Source of the DNA: Lactiplantibacillus nangangensis
Lineage (GTDB): Bacteria; Bacillota; Bacilli; Lactobacillales; Lactobacillaceae
Reading direction: 5' to 3'
Length of the DNA: 64,000 nt
Assembly (NCBI RefSeq): GCF_005405065.1
Contig: NZ_BJDI01000001.1
Coordinates: 1 to 64,000 of the forward strand
Under the pieces are notes generated by a model. That model was not told the origin of the DNA, did not search any database, and saw nothing but the letters and a program-made list of their open reading frames with translations. How positions within the stretch are numbered: the stretch's first letter is position 1; each line of letters starts with the position of its first letter. This document shows positions 16,769 through 25,193 of the stretch, piece after piece. A program made the translations under genes and the position numbers.

Positions 16769-17758
16769 TTAATCACGGGGTTGCACTGGCGCTTTCACCC
16801 CATTCACAACAGCCTGTGGAATTTCATCATTCAAGACGGCAATCGCATTATCCGTCACGATTTTAGCCATGGCATCCCGCGCTTCGACCGTGGCATTGCC
16901 AATATGGGGCGTCAAAACCACATTTTTTAAGTCCGCAAAACCAGGCGTTAACGTCGGTTCCGTTTCATAAACGTCCAAGGCCGCTCCTGCCAGTTTACCT
17001 TGTTGCAATTGAGTTAATAAGGCGTGCTCATCAACTAATGGGCCCCGGGCCGCGTTAATGAGATAGGCGCTTGATTTCATCAAGGCCAATTGGTCAGCAC
17101 CCAATAAGTGTTGCGTTTCACTCGTCAGCGGTGCGTGTAAGCTGACAACATCCGCCGTCTGCAATAATTCCGTTAATGGTAAGTACGTCGCATCCGTCTT
17201 GCTAGCAGTAAACACGTTCAATTGGTGACGTTGCGTATAAACGATATTCATCCCAAAGGCATGTAGTCGTTTGGCAACGGCTTGTCCAATCGCACCCATC
17301 CCAACAATCCCAAGCGTCTTGCCTTTCACTTCATGACCTAAGAAGAAGAGCGGTGCCCAACCATCAAAACCAGTCGTCCGCATCAGCTGGTCGCCTTCGA
17401 CCATGCGGTGCATCAACGCTAATATCAGCCCGACCGTGACCTCTGCCGTGCTAGCTGTCGAAACGTCCGGCGTATTCGTTACCGCAATCGCCTTGTTGGC
17501 TGCATAATTTACATCGATATTGTTAAAACCAGCCCCAAAGTTGGCAATTAATTTCAATTTAGGCGCATGGTCAATCACATCTTGATCGACTTGTGTTGAA
17601 AGCGGCGTAATCAAAACTTCGGCATCCGCCACACCTGCTACGAGTTCAGCATGTGAAATAAGCCCGTTGCCTTGATACACATCCGGTTGATAACCAGCCG
17701 CTTGTAAACTCGTGATACCACTCGTGGGAATTGCCGCTGAAATAAAAATTTTTGCCAA
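16769..17758 (-). CDS. D-isomer 2-hydroxyacid dehydrogenase
   Basis: 329-residue NAD(P)-dependent dehydrogenase that interconverts 2-oxoacids and D-2-hydroxyacids, in the glyoxylate/hydroxypyruvate reductase branch. Seen: substrate loop NFGAGFNNID, Rossmann GMGAIGQAVA near residue 155, catalytic Arg in NAARGPLVDE, Glu in DVYETEP and His in LTPHIGNAT. Start TTG 17758 with GGAAG upstream, directly after the terminator of the neighbouring gene. The substrate is not determined; it lies just upstream of the T-box but is separated by a promoter-sized gap. Confidence 0.9.
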   Translation of the reverse strand: MAKIFISAAIPTSGITSLQAAGYQPDVYQGNGLISHAELVAGVADAEVLITPLSTQVDQDVIDHAPKLKLIANFGAGFNNIDVNYAANKAIAVTNTPDVSTASTAEVTVGLILALMHRMVEGDQLMRTTGFDGWAPLFFLGHEVKGKTLGIVGMGAIGQAVAKRLHAFGMNIVYTQRHQLNVFTASKTDATYLPLTELLQTADVVSLHAPLTSETQHLLGADQLALMKSSAYLINAARGPLVDEHALLTQLQQGKLAGAALDVYETEPTLTPGFADLKNVVLTPHIGNATVEARDAMAKIVTDNAIAVLNDEIPQAVVNGVKAPVQPRD

Positions 17759-17775
17759 TTGTATTGCTTCCTTTC

Positions 17776-17804
17776 AAAAAAGGCGTTCCCGTCAAAAGGA
17801 ACGC
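17776..17804 (-). terminator. terminator after the DUF915-type hydrolase
   Basis: GCGTTCC / GGGAACGC stem followed by T6, minus strand. Confidence 0.85.
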
Positions 17805-17814
17805 ACAACTAAAC

Positions 17815-18708
17815 TCACCATAAAAATGAAATCATCGACCGCGCCACTTGTGGGTTCTGATTTAACGCACAGTGCGCCGCCGCAGTCCCACTATAGAACC
17901 GTTCTTCATACTTAGCTAATTTGTGACGTAAGACATAGCTAATCGATCGGGCCGAAGCGACGCCCACGTAACCGTCGTTATTAAAGCCAGCGTTGGTATC
18001 TCCAATCACGTTCAACATCTGAACATTTTTGGGAAAATTCTGTCTTTTTGATAACATGGTCGCAAAATGACGCGTAAACCGGGCTGGTTTTGCCGCCATT
18101 TGCCGCACCTGATGCTCCGTTTCAGCATTCAAGTAGCCCGTAAGCCCGTCGAATGGCCCGCCAATCGTCACAATTTTATTCAGTGTGGGCAGCTTTCGGT
18201 CATGCCCATACGTCAACGCCTGGTTCACAATATCATTCGCGCCTAGGGAATGACCGACCGCGTTGTACCGATCGACCCCATACTTCGCTTTCAGTTGGAC
18301 TAAAACTTGATGTAACCAATAGATCTGGGCCTTTTGCGAAGCATGATTATCTTGAAAGACCACTTGGACCATTGGATTCTTCAGTGAATGGTGCCAATAC
18401 CCCTTAAAGGCCATGACCCCATTCTTATAGACGTGGACCACCAATGCCTTTTGAGCCGCTCCTGCCTTTTCAGCATGCTTGATCAAATAATTGGTTGAAT
18501 TAGCGCCACCGTTGTACCCATGTAAAAATATTGTTGCTGTCTTCGATTGCTGATACTGACCATTGAGTTTTACCGCCGTTTTTGGGGTTAATTGACTCGT
18601 CACCTTTGTAATCTTTGGATCACTCTTGCGGGCCCCGATTAAAACCACAGCCGCGCCGATTACAAAAGTCAGTAGCAGAAATTGAAGTGTTATTCTAAAC
18701 CGTTTCAC
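17815..18708 (-). CDS. cell-surface alpha/beta hydrolase, DUF915-type
   Basis: 297-residue protein with an N-terminal signal anchor (hydrophobic residues about 7-24) and an extracellular alpha/beta hydrolase fold. IFLHGYNGGANST gives the oxyanion loop and AVGHSLGAND the nucleophile elbow (Ser in GHSLG). The late Asp and His are in VIGDTNAGFNNDG and AAHCALN. This family is much expanded in L. plantarum, usually annotated as membrane-bound cell-surface hydrolase. GTG 18708 is favoured over TTG 18711 by spacing to GGAG. Substrate unknown. Confidence 0.85.
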   Translation of the reverse strand: MKRFRITLQFLLLTFVIGAAVVLIGARKSDPKITKVTSQLTPKTAVKLNGQYQQSKTATIFLHGYNGGANSTNYLIKHAEKAGAAQKALVVHVYKNGVMAFKGYWHHSLKNPMVQVVFQDNHASQKAQIYWLHQVLVQLKAKYGVDRYNAVGHSLGANDIVNQALTYGHDRKLPTLNKIVTIGGPFDGLTGYLNAETEHQVRQMAAKPARFTRHFATMLSKRQNFPKNVQMLNVIGDTNAGFNNDGYVGVASARSISYVLRHKLAKYEERFYSGTAAAHCALNQNPQVARSMISFLW

Positions 18709-18933
18709 CAAAATCTCCTACGCTCCCCGTTATGTTCACTCTTTCTATTCTAACCGATTCGGGGTAAATCTCAATTATTATCTTTATCGTTGGCGGCGTC
18801 CGCCAATGATTGGTTCTCAAATACTGAATCTGAGACCCCTTCAATATCGTTTTCCTCATAACACGCCTATAATTGAGCTTGTGTCAGTAAACAAAATATC
18901 TTAACCAACATTTTGATTAACTTGGAGGAAATT

Positions 18934-19434
18934 ATGTACGATAAAAATTTCAAATACCCCGATAAAGCGGCTTATGAATTCGTTGTTAATGCCTTGGCAG
19001 CCAAGGGTATCACCTATCGCGAAATCGCTCAGATCACTTATAACTTGCAAATCAATTACATTCCAGACTTAACCGTTGCCGAATGTGAAACCGAGACACA
19101 AGAAGTTTTGCATAAACGGGAACTCCTAAACAACGCCATGGTCGCACTCGAACTAGACCGACTCGCAACTGAAGGTCAACTCAAAGAACCGTTACAGACC
19201 ATCGTTGCTAGTGATGCGGGCGTTTTTGGGGTCGACGAAGGTATTGCTTTAAACATGGCCAATATCTACGGCACGATCGGCGTCACCAACTATGGTTATG
19301 TCGACAAAGTCAAAGAGGGCGTCATTAAAAAATTAGACACCGACAAATCTGGCGTCGTCAATACCTTTATCGATGATTTGGTTGGCGCGATTGCCGCTGC
19401 CGTCGCTGCCAAGATTGCGCATAAATACGCATAG
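18934..19434 (+). CDS. pgpA: phosphatidylglycerophosphatase A, YutG family
   Basis: 166-residue PgpA/YutG-type protein. Members dephosphorylate phosphatidylglycerol phosphate, giving phosphatidylglycerol for membranes. The family signature is seen: GVDEGIALNMANIYGTIG, TNYGYVDKVKEG, KLDTDKSG, and the acidic TFIDDLVGAIAAAVAA close. The ATG at 18934 is preferred because GGAGG lies seven to eight bases upstream; the earlier in-frame start overlaps that site. Monocistronic, with a clear terminator. Confidence 0.85.
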   Translation: MYDKNFKYPDKAAYEFVVNALAAKGITYREIAQITYNLQINYIPDLTVAECETETQEVLHKRELLNNAMVALELDRLATEGQLKEPLQTIVASDAGVFGVDEGIALNMANIYGTIGVTNYGYVDKVKEGVIKKLDTDKSGVVNTFIDDLVGAIAAAVAAKIAHKYA

Positions 19435-19520
19435 ATTGACCGCACCCTTTTCGGCAGTATACTTCATTGTGATACATTTCACACAATCAATTATTCATAT
19501 CCAGTGAGTTATAAAAGTAA

Positions 19521-19574
19521 AGAGTCGTTAACTGTTTACATCAGTTTTTGATGACAGTTAACGGCTCTTTTTTT
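19521..19574 (+). terminator. terminator after pgpA
   Basis: AGAGTCGTTAACTG/CAGTTAACGGCTCT stem (one mismatch) and T7. Confidence 0.9.
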
Positions 19575-19622
19575 GTTTTTTATTACCCCAGCACTAATGC
19601 ATCACTCTTAGACGCACTAGCA

Positions 19623-20027
19623 TTATGCCATTTGGTGTTCGGACAATGACTTCAGCTTCAAAACACGTTGATCACGCGGAATGAACATCCGAATTTCGTC
19701 TTGATTAAAGCCACATAACAAACGATGGTCATCAAAAATAATTGGCCGACGTAGTAACTGTGGCGTCTGACTCAAGACATGTACCGCTTCGCTTAGTGAC
19801 ATATCTTCAATTGGTGTGGTTCGACTTAATTGTTGGTACGCATTCGACTTAGTACTGATCAAATCATCAATCCCGTCGTACGTGTACTGGAGCAAATGTT
19901 TAATTTCAGCTTCAGTTAATGGTTGTGCATTCATATTCCGTTCATGGAATGGAATCCGATGTTCTAATAACCAGCGATGGGCTTTCCGACAACTTGCGGT
20001 ACTTGGTAACACACATAAGTTTATCAT
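19623..20027 (-). CDS. Spx/MgsR family protein lacking the CxxC switch
   Basis: 134-residue ArsC-like regulator of the Spx family, which binds the RNA polymerase alpha C-terminal domain. Core motifs are present: SCRKAHRWL, RNMNAQPLT, and the DDLISTKS stretch. The redox pair, usually CTSC at residues 10-13, reads TASC here: the first Cys is Thr and the second remains. Thiol switching by an internal disulfide is therefore impossible. The RPI motif (LLRRPIIFDD) that follows the RNA-polymerase interface is kept. Start ATG 20027 behind GGGGA. It is one of several Spx paralogues expected in this group. Confidence 0.85.
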   Translation of the reverse strand: MINLCVLPSTASCRKAHRWLLEHRIPFHERNMNAQPLTEAEIKHLLQYTYDGIDDLISTKSNAYQQLSRTTPIEDMSLSEAVHVLSQTPQLLRRPIIFDDHRLLCGFNQDEIRMFIPRDQRVLKLKSLSEHQMA

Positions 20028-20235
20028 AATATTATCCCCAATCTTGCTTGAATCACAATGCAACCCCCATTATTGTGCACTGTAATAGTTGACGTCATTA
20101 ATTAACAACCTAATCATAGCAAAATTTGCGGCTAATTGCTAGCGTTTTCAAGAAAATAATAAAATTAATTTGATAGTCGCAGTTTATAAGCCGAATTATT
20201 CCAATTTTATAAAGAGTATTATAAAGAATTTAATA

Positions 20236-20610
20236 TTAAAGAGACGGTAATTGACCACTATCCCGTAAGTAATCGCGTAAAACCACCGCTTGGTTGTGCT
20301 GTTCGTCTTTGGCGCCGTATAATAAAATGACGTTAGTTTGTTTAAGTTGTTCAGCTACTTTTTTTACAAACTCAGCGGTTGCAGGATTTGCCTCAATTTC
20401 TGCTAAATAGCGAGTCTGAAAGTCCGCAAACTTCTCAGAATCATGATTGAACCATTTTCGCAATTCCGTGCTGGGTCCCATGACTTTTGCCCAGTCATCC
20501 AAATGCGCGTTCACTTTGGAAATTCCCCGTGGCCATAACCGGTCGACTAAAATACGGTAACCATCTAGGTCAGCGGGCTTTGTATAAATACGTTCTAATT
20601 TTAAGGTCAT
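20236..20610 (-). CDS. DUF488 family protein (YeaO-like)
   Basis: 124-residue cytoplasmic protein of the DUF488 family. The signature YRILVDRLWPRGISK lies near the N-terminus and LLYGAKDEQHNQAVVL near the end. Function is unknown; members are small and often near stress genes. The ATG at 20610 is favoured by a GATGG-like site; a TTG at 20625 is possible. Its start is only about 40 bp from the divergent glycosylase gene, so the two promoters must overlap each other's leaders. Confidence 0.85.
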   Translation of the reverse strand: MTLKLERIYTKPADLDGYRILVDRLWPRGISKVNAHLDDWAKVMGPSTELRKWFNHDSEKFADFQTRYLAEIEANPATAEFVKKVAEQLKQTNVILLYGAKDEQHNQAVVLRDYLRDSGQLPSL

Positions 20611-20648
20611 CAATACCATCTTCAATCTATAGAATTCGAGGGATTATT

Positions 20649-21305
20649 TTGTCTCATTCATCATTTGCAAACACCGATTTTTTCACCGGGCGACCGACAA
20701 CTGAAATTGCACAAGCCCTGTTAGGAACAACTTTATTATATCGCACTCCGACCATGACTGTCGGCGGCCTAATCGTCGAAACTGAAGCCTATCTCGGAAC
20801 CAACGATACCGCCGCACATGCGTACAACGGCCGGCGCAGCGCTTTTAGTGAGCCGTTGTACCGTGGCCCCGGCACACTTTATATTTATCGTTTACGCGCT
20901 AATTACCTGTTAGACATTGTGACCCAACCGGCAGAAACTCCAGAAGGCGTCCTCATCCGCGCCATCGAGCCGAGCATTCAGCCTGAACAACTCGTCGCCA
21001 ATCGTGGTAAAAGCGGCGTCCTAGTATCCAATGGTCCCGGAAAACTGATGCAAGCGCTCGGCATTCAAGACCAAGCAATGAATTTACAGCCAATTACCGA
21101 CAGTGAGTTAGCCATTGACCTCAGCCACCGGAAAGTGCCACGAGAAATTCTGGCACTACCACGAGTTGGCGTAAACCCGACCGCCGCCAGTGGCCAACTA
21201 CCACTCCGTTTTGTCGTCGCCGGTAACCCCTATTTAAGCGACATCAAAAAACGCGACTGGCAGCCAGATCATGGTTGGCAAGCCGCAAACGACGCTTTAA
21301 ACTAA
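20649..21305 (+). CDS. mpg: DNA-3-methyladenine glycosylase, AAG/MPG family
   Basis: 218-residue base-excision repair enzyme of the eukaryote-like AAG family, excising alkylated purines such as 3-methyladenine and hypoxanthine. Seen: VETEAYLGTNDTAAHAYNG (catalytic Glu of the E-A-Y motif and the H-A-x-x-G loop), RGPGTLYIYR, LIRAIEP, and the NGPGKLMQALGI block. Length is usual for the family. Start TTG 20649 with GAGGGA six to seven bases before it. The ORF extends far upstream, but that part is antisense to the DUF488 gene and not family sequence. Confidence 0.93.
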   Translation: MSHSSFANTDFFTGRPTTEIAQALLGTTLLYRTPTMTVGGLIVETEAYLGTNDTAAHAYNGRRSAFSEPLYRGPGTLYIYRLRANYLLDIVTQPAETPEGVLIRAIEPSIQPEQLVANRGKSGVLVSNGPGKLMQALGIQDQAMNLQPITDSELAIDLSHRKVPREILALPRVGVNPTAASGQLPLRFVVAGNPYLSDIKKRDWQPDHGWQAANDALN

Positions 21306-21314
21306 TCGTCACGT

Positions 21315-21370
21315 CAAAAAAGATTCAGTTTGGTCAACCCAATAACGGCTGACCAAACTGAATCTTTTTT
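21315..21370. terminator. bidirectional terminator
   Basis: 16-bp perfect stem (21321-21336 with 21350-21365) with A6 and T6 flanks, between convergent genes. Confidence 0.93.
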
Positions 21371-21372
21371 AC

Positions 21373-21696
21373 TTAGCCTTCACCGACGACAACTTCAACT
21401 TGGCCACGTTTCGGCACAAAGTTAATCTCATAAATCGGTTCACGTAAGATCTTTTCATATTCATCAAGCACATCGGCAGGCAATGGCGTGTGGGCTGATA
21501 AGGCTTGTAAAAGATCGTCCACGGCGTAAATCTCCGTCATATTAACAAACAACTGCATATTGCTGACGACGTCATTGAGCAACTCCGTTAAAACGGCATT
21601 GGGCTTACCATTGCCATCAGTTACCACGATCTGGTTACTGTCGATTTCCTTGTGATTTATCTTAGTTAACTTAACGATATCAAATACATTCAGCAT
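21373..21696 (-). CDS. hypothetical acidic protein
   Basis: 107-residue cytoplasmic protein, acidic, no membrane segment or recognisable motif. It starts at ATG 21696 with a GGAGGG site on the minus strand. It ends against the shared terminator. It lies between mpg and mutY but in its own unit. Not recognised. Confidence 0.65.
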   Translation of the reverse strand: MLNVFDIVKLTKINHKEIDSNQIVVTDGNGKPNAVLTELLNDVVSNMQLFVNMTEIYAVDDLLQALSAHTPLPADVLDEYEKILREPIYEINFVPKRGQVEVVVGEG

Positions 21697-21778
21697 GTGG
21701 CGCCCTCCATTGTGTTTAGTCCTGATTATTAGTTGCTAATAGTTTAACACAATCTCAACACGTTGCGGCCCTCAGCGC

Positions 21779-22888
21779 TTACTCAGGGTCAGCCTGCCGA
21801 TAACGATCCCAAATTTTGGCTTGGACTTTGGGCATCGGCAACGTCGCCAAGTCAGTGGGAGACACGCGTTCTCCTGCAAAAAAGGCCAGTTCTGCCGGTT
21901 CAACTTGCCCTTGTAGCAACTGAATCGTCCACTTCTGATGCGTAAACGTATGCGTTACCGGGCGGACGGCCAGAGTAGTCGCCGTTAAAATCAACTGATA
22001 TTCCTGTTTAAAATACTGACGAACTGCGCTAATTAAGTCAGCTGCCGAATCATCGGTCGTCACGTCTAGATCCGTGAGCTTGATCAGTGGTACTGTCCAA
22101 AGGTTGGCCAGCATCCCTTTGCTACCACGTTGTGTCATTAACCAGTCTGGCCCCATTTTAGTAACGACAGCCACGTAATCGACCGGTTGTGGCCGTGGCT
22201 TCTTGGTTCGAACAGGATAGTCGAGTTCCTTGCCATCCAAATAAGCTTGGTTGAACGCTTTGACTGGCGAGTGCGCCGTATCTGGTTGCCGTGCCGTCAT
22301 ATAACTCGCACCCAGGTCCATGATGGCTTGATTGAAATCTCCCGGGCGATCCGTTGACATAATCCGACTAATCGCCTGTTCAAAGATTTCCCGCGTGCCC
22401 GGCTTCGTAATATCCGCATCGATCTCTAACAAACGGCTAAAAACGCGATAGGCATTGCCATCGACCGCGGGTACCGGCTCGTTGAAGGCAATACTGGCGA
22501 TAGCGCCAGCCGTATACGGGCCAATCCCGATCAAATCACTCAGTTCAGCCGCGGTTTGTGGCCACTGACCATCATAATCGGCCAATAACTGCCGCGCACA
22601 GCGTTGCATGTTACGAACTCGTGAATAATACCCGAGTCCTTCCCACGCCTTTAACAGTCGTTCCTCGGGGGCCTGCGCTAAGGCCGTCACCGTTGGGAAC
22701 CAAGCCATGAAGCGCTCATAATATGGAATCACAGTTTGGACTTGGGTTTGTTGCAACATGATTTCTGATACCCAAATATGGTAAGGCTCATGATCATGCC
22801 GCCAAGGTAAATCCCGACCAGCCTTGTCATACCAGTCTAGTAAGGTCGTTTGAAAAGCCTTAATTGTGGTTGATGACCACTCAATCAT
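21779..22888 (-). CDS. mutY: A/G-specific adenine glycosylase without iron-sulfur cluster
   Basis: 369-residue MutY. It removes adenine opposite 8-oxoguanine. The glycosylase core is intact: LPWRHDHEPYHIWVSEIMLQ (N-terminal), QQTQV, GLGYYSR, the helix-hairpin-helix LIGIGPYTAGAIASIAF with catalytic Asp in PAVDGN, and a C-terminal NUDIX-like 8-oxoG domain. The four cysteines that bind a [4Fe-4S] cluster are absent: where the family has C-x6-C-x2-C-x5-C, this protein reads SYMTARQPDTAHSPVKAFNQ. Start ATG 22888 after AGGAGG. Confidence 0.95.
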   Translation of the reverse strand: MIEWSSTTIKAFQTTLLDWYDKAGRDLPWRHDHEPYHIWVSEIMLQQTQVQTVIPYYERFMAWFPTVTALAQAPEERLLKAWEGLGYYSRVRNMQRCARQLLADYDGQWPQTAAELSDLIGIGPYTAGAIASIAFNEPVPAVDGNAYRVFSRLLEIDADITKPGTREIFEQAISRIMSTDRPGDFNQAIMDLGASYMTARQPDTAHSPVKAFNQAYLDGKELDYPVRTKKPRPQPVDYVAVVTKMGPDWLMTQRGSKGMLANLWTVPLIKLTDLDVTTDDSAADLISAVRQYFKQEYQLILTATTLAVRPVTHTFTHQKWTIQLLQGQVEPAELAFFAGERVSPTDLATLPMPKVQAKIWDRYRQADPE

Positions 22889-22901
22889 TTGATTTCCTCC
22901 T

Positions 22902-22941
22902 AAAAACGCCACGCACCCCATTTAGCAGGGCTCGTGGCGTT
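22902..22941 (-). terminator. terminator between the 22957 gene and mutY
   Basis: AACGCCACG/CGTGGCGTT stem, T5 on the minus strand, directly before the mutY ribosome site. Confidence 0.8.
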
Positions 22942-22956
22942 ACTTTTTAGCTTAAC

Positions 22957-23325
22957 TTATTCTAACCGGTTTGCTAAATCAACCAAAGTTTTTTCATAGT
23001 GATCAGTCACACTAGCATCTTGAAAATCCGCGTTAAACACGGCCAAGGTCATGTACTCTGGATACTTAACGATGATCGTCGCTAAGCGGTCATTAGACTC
23101 CGGATATTTTTGATCTTCATTATTTAAAATATCTAAACTAGCTTGATAACAAACGTTTGCCAAAAATAAATAGTCGACAAAATAGTTAAATCCCAATTCA
23201 TTTTTTAATTTATAATGCGCGTCTGCATCCACCGTTTCCTTGATATTCGTTAAATACTTGGTCACGATTTCTTGATATTGACGCAACAACTCTTGCTTAG
23301 CTTCCGCATGTGCTTCGGTCGTCAT
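22957..23325 (-). CDS. hypothetical protein
   Basis: 122-residue acidic, helical, cytoplasmic protein, not recognised. It is rich in Tyr and Asn and has no Cys-rich or membrane part. ATG 23325 is chosen because GGTGGGG lies just before it; the GTG at 23337 falls inside that site. Together with the following gene it forms the small cluster downstream of the Imm5-like gene, with only a 20-bp gap. Confidence 0.65.
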   Translation of the reverse strand: MTTEAHAEAKQELLRQYQEIVTKYLTNIKETVDADAHYKLKNELGFNYFVDYLFLANVCYQASLDILNNEDQKYPESNDRLATIIVKYPEYMTLAVFNADFQDASVTDHYEKTLVDLANRLE

Positions 23326-23357
23326 AATTTTCCCCACCTAACTTAACTCTGTGAGAA

Positions 23358-23864
23358 TTATAACATATGCCGTAGCCCCAAATTGATGTTCTGGACTAAT
23401 TCAGCTAATTGCTGATATTGCCATTGGCGTTCCGCGGTAACTGCCGCCGGATCATTCGGTTGGGTCAAATTAACCAACTTAATACCCTGATCAGCTGCCC
23501 GCAAGGCATTTTCATCGACATAGGCCGACGCAATCGCCCAGCTAATACATTCCAAAGCGGCCGCCCCAATTGAGCTAGTACTATTGGCAATCATCGCCTC
23601 AACTTTGGCGCTTGCTTGCCGTACTTGATAGACACTTGCTAAATTGACCTGCCATAATTCATTGGCATCGATTGCCAACCGTAATTGCCGATCGTGCTTC
23701 TGATTGTCATCGACATACTGCATCGCTTTTTTAGCGATAACCAACGCCCATTTGGCGAGTTGTTGTTGTGAGAGTTCACCAGTTAACCCTTCGATTTGGG
23801 ACCGTATTCCAGGGTCATCGTCAATCGATATCTTAGGGTGACTCGGTCTAAAACCTTCCGTCAT
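23358..23864 (-). CDS. Imm5-like putative immunity protein
   Basis: 168-residue helical protein. The layout KWALVIAKKAMQYVDD, RLAIDANELW, AALECISWAIASAY and a C-terminal AERQW-QYQQLAEL helix matches the Imm5-like family of putative immunity proteins, seen next to polymorphic toxins. No toxin gene is adjacent. Start is either GTG 23867 or ATG 23864. The family assignment is from pattern memory and is moderate. Confidence 0.55.
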   Translation of the reverse strand: MTEGFRPSHPKISIDDDPGIRSQIEGLTGELSQQQLAKWALVIAKKAMQYVDDNQKHDRQLRLAIDANELWQVNLASVYQVRQASAKVEAMIANSTSSIGAAALECISWAIASAYVDENALRAADQGIKLVNLTQPNDPAAVTAERQWQYQQLAELVQNINLGLRHML

Positions 23865-23950
23865 CACGCATTCCTACTTTCTGCTAATCCTACGACTATT
23901 CCAAATACTAACTGATAGCACAACTTGCCGCCATCAACCCGTCGCTAGCT

Positions 23951-23991
23951 GTTAATGAGCTTGGCTCAATTAACTAGCCAAGCTCATTAAC
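23951..23991. repeat. 16-bp perfect inverted repeat, no T run
   Basis: GTTAATGAGCTTGGCT (23951-23966) and AGCCAAGCTCATTAAC (23976-23991) around a 9-nt loop. Neither strand continues in a T tract, so it is not a normal terminator. It sits in the 317-bp gap between the Imm5-like and Hsp20 genes; nothing else is seen there except the Hsp20 terminator. Confidence 0.6.
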
Positions 23992-24133
23992 CTCAACGAC
24001 TGATATTACTGAATTGTACCAGAAAATCAGGCCGGTTGGGCAATCAAAACTCAAATTATTGAAAATCTTTAGTTCTAAAGCCAATGACCCAATTTCCACT
24101 TAAAAGTTAAGCTAAACGACCAATAAATCTAAG

Positions 24134-24172
24134 TCAAAAAAGCGGCGCCTGAGCAGCATTGCTCAAAGCACC
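24134..24172 (-). terminator. terminator of the Hsp20 gene
   Basis: CGGTGC..TGAGC with GCTCA..CGCCG stem and T6 on the minus strand. Confidence 0.8.
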
Positions 24173-24184
24173 GGTTTAAGTTAA

Positions 24185-24628
24185 TTATTGAATTTCAATG
24201 TGATGGGTATCGGCCGCAGCCTTCTTAGGCAACGTCAATTTCAAAACACCATCTTCATAGTGCGCTTCGATCTTCGACGCGTCCACATCTGGTAACGCGT
24301 ATTGACGGCCAAAACGCCCCGTCCGACGTTCACTCGCAATCATGTTGCCGTCTTTATCGCTGTCATCACTAATGCTATCACGTTTAACGGCAATTGATAA
24401 GTTGCCATCACGATACTTCAAAGCAATGTCATCCTTCTTAATGCCGGGAACATCAACATGCATCTCATATTGTTCGTCAGTTTCTTTGATATCAGTCTTT
24501 AAAACTGAACTACTCCCAAAATTGCCGGAGAATGACCGTTCCAAACCATTAACCAGATCATCCATCTTCGTCAAATCATTAAATCGATCAAATAAGTCAT
24601 TGTGCCAATTCATCATATCGTTAGCCAT
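24185..24628 (-). CDS. Hsp20 small heat-shock protein
   Basis: 147-residue small heat-shock chaperone that holds unfolding proteins in the cytoplasm. The alpha-crystallin domain spans about residues 40-135 (VDVPGIKKDDI, GNLSIAVKR, GRFGRQYALPD, YEDGVLKLTLPKK) and the C-terminal IxI motif is IEI, two residues from the end. A perfect CIRCE lies about 70 bp upstream, so HrcA should control it. L. plantarum has three such genes; this one stands alone between small hypothetical genes. Confidence 0.95.
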   Translation of the reverse strand: MANDMMNWHNDLFDRFNDLTKMDDLVNGLERSFSGNFGSSSVLKTDIKETDEQYEMHVDVPGIKKDDIALKYRDGNLSIAVKRDSISDDSDKDGNMIASERRTGRFGRQYALPDVDASKIEAHYEDGVLKLTLPKKAAADTHHIEIQ

Positions 24629-24695
24629 ATCTAAATCACCCTTTCAACTTGTTTACAGTTTCTATCCTAATCATTTGGAACTTGAATGCAAGAAT

Positions 24696-24722
24696 TTAGC
24701 ACTCAATACGCCGGAGTGCTAA
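24696..24722 (-). promoter_or_regulatory. CIRCE operator (HrcA)
   Basis: TTAGCACTC, nine bases, GAGTGCTAA: a perfect inverted repeat of the HrcA operator. It starts only eight bases after the stop of the 24731 gene and precedes hsp20. Confidence 0.95.
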
Positions 24723-24730
24723 ATTTAACT

Positions 24731-25069
24731 TTAATCAACTTGATAAACACTCATATCGACCGGAATAACCCGTACCACTTTATGTGGTGTGATCGTCAAA
24801 TTTTTGGTCGAGCTTTGACGTGGCCAATGTGCTTTTGGCCGATCAGCGAGTTCCAGACCAACTAACATCCGAATCCGGTCTAAAATATCTGGGACAGCAA
24901 ACACATTGTCCCCTTGATTAAACGAGGTTTGAAGCATATTAATCTCAACTTGTAAGTGTTGGTCATGATAACTAAACGTTACTGGCACATAGACTAACTC
25001 CGTAGTAGCCAACTTTTCTTGCGCTAACGTTTGGTCTAACGCCGCGATAAAAGTCGTAAATTCAGCCAT
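24731..25069 (-). CDS. hypothetical protein
   Basis: 112-residue soluble protein, beta-rich in the middle, not recognised. ATG 25069 is preferred, with GGGGTGG five bases before it. It ends just before the CIRCE of hsp20. No terminator intervenes, so read-through into hsp20 is possible. Confidence 0.6.
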   Translation of the reverse strand: MAEFTTFIAALDQTLAQEKLATTELVYVPVTFSYHDQHLQVEINMLQTSFNQGDNVFAVPDILDRIRMLVGLELADRPKAHWPRQSSTKNLTITPHKVVRVIPVDMSVYQVD

Positions 25070-25136
25070 GTGAGCCACCCCCATCCGTTTGTTAATATTA
25101 TACTGCGCCCCTATCAGAACGGCTATCTTTAAGCTA

Positions 25137-25177
25137 AAAAAATCAGGTCAATCACACAAAATGTGATTGACCTGATT
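25137..25177 (-). terminator. terminator after the 25194 gene
   Basis: AATCAGGTCAATCACA/TGTGATTGACCTGATT perfect 16-bp stem, T6 on the minus strand. Confidence 0.92.
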
Positions 25178-25193
25178 GCTATCGTGTTAGAAA

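Noticed and set aside
20487-20648. N-terminal extension of the 3-methyladenine glycosylase
   Set aside because: It is antisense to the DUF488 gene and lacks family similarity; TTG 20649 has a good ribosome site.
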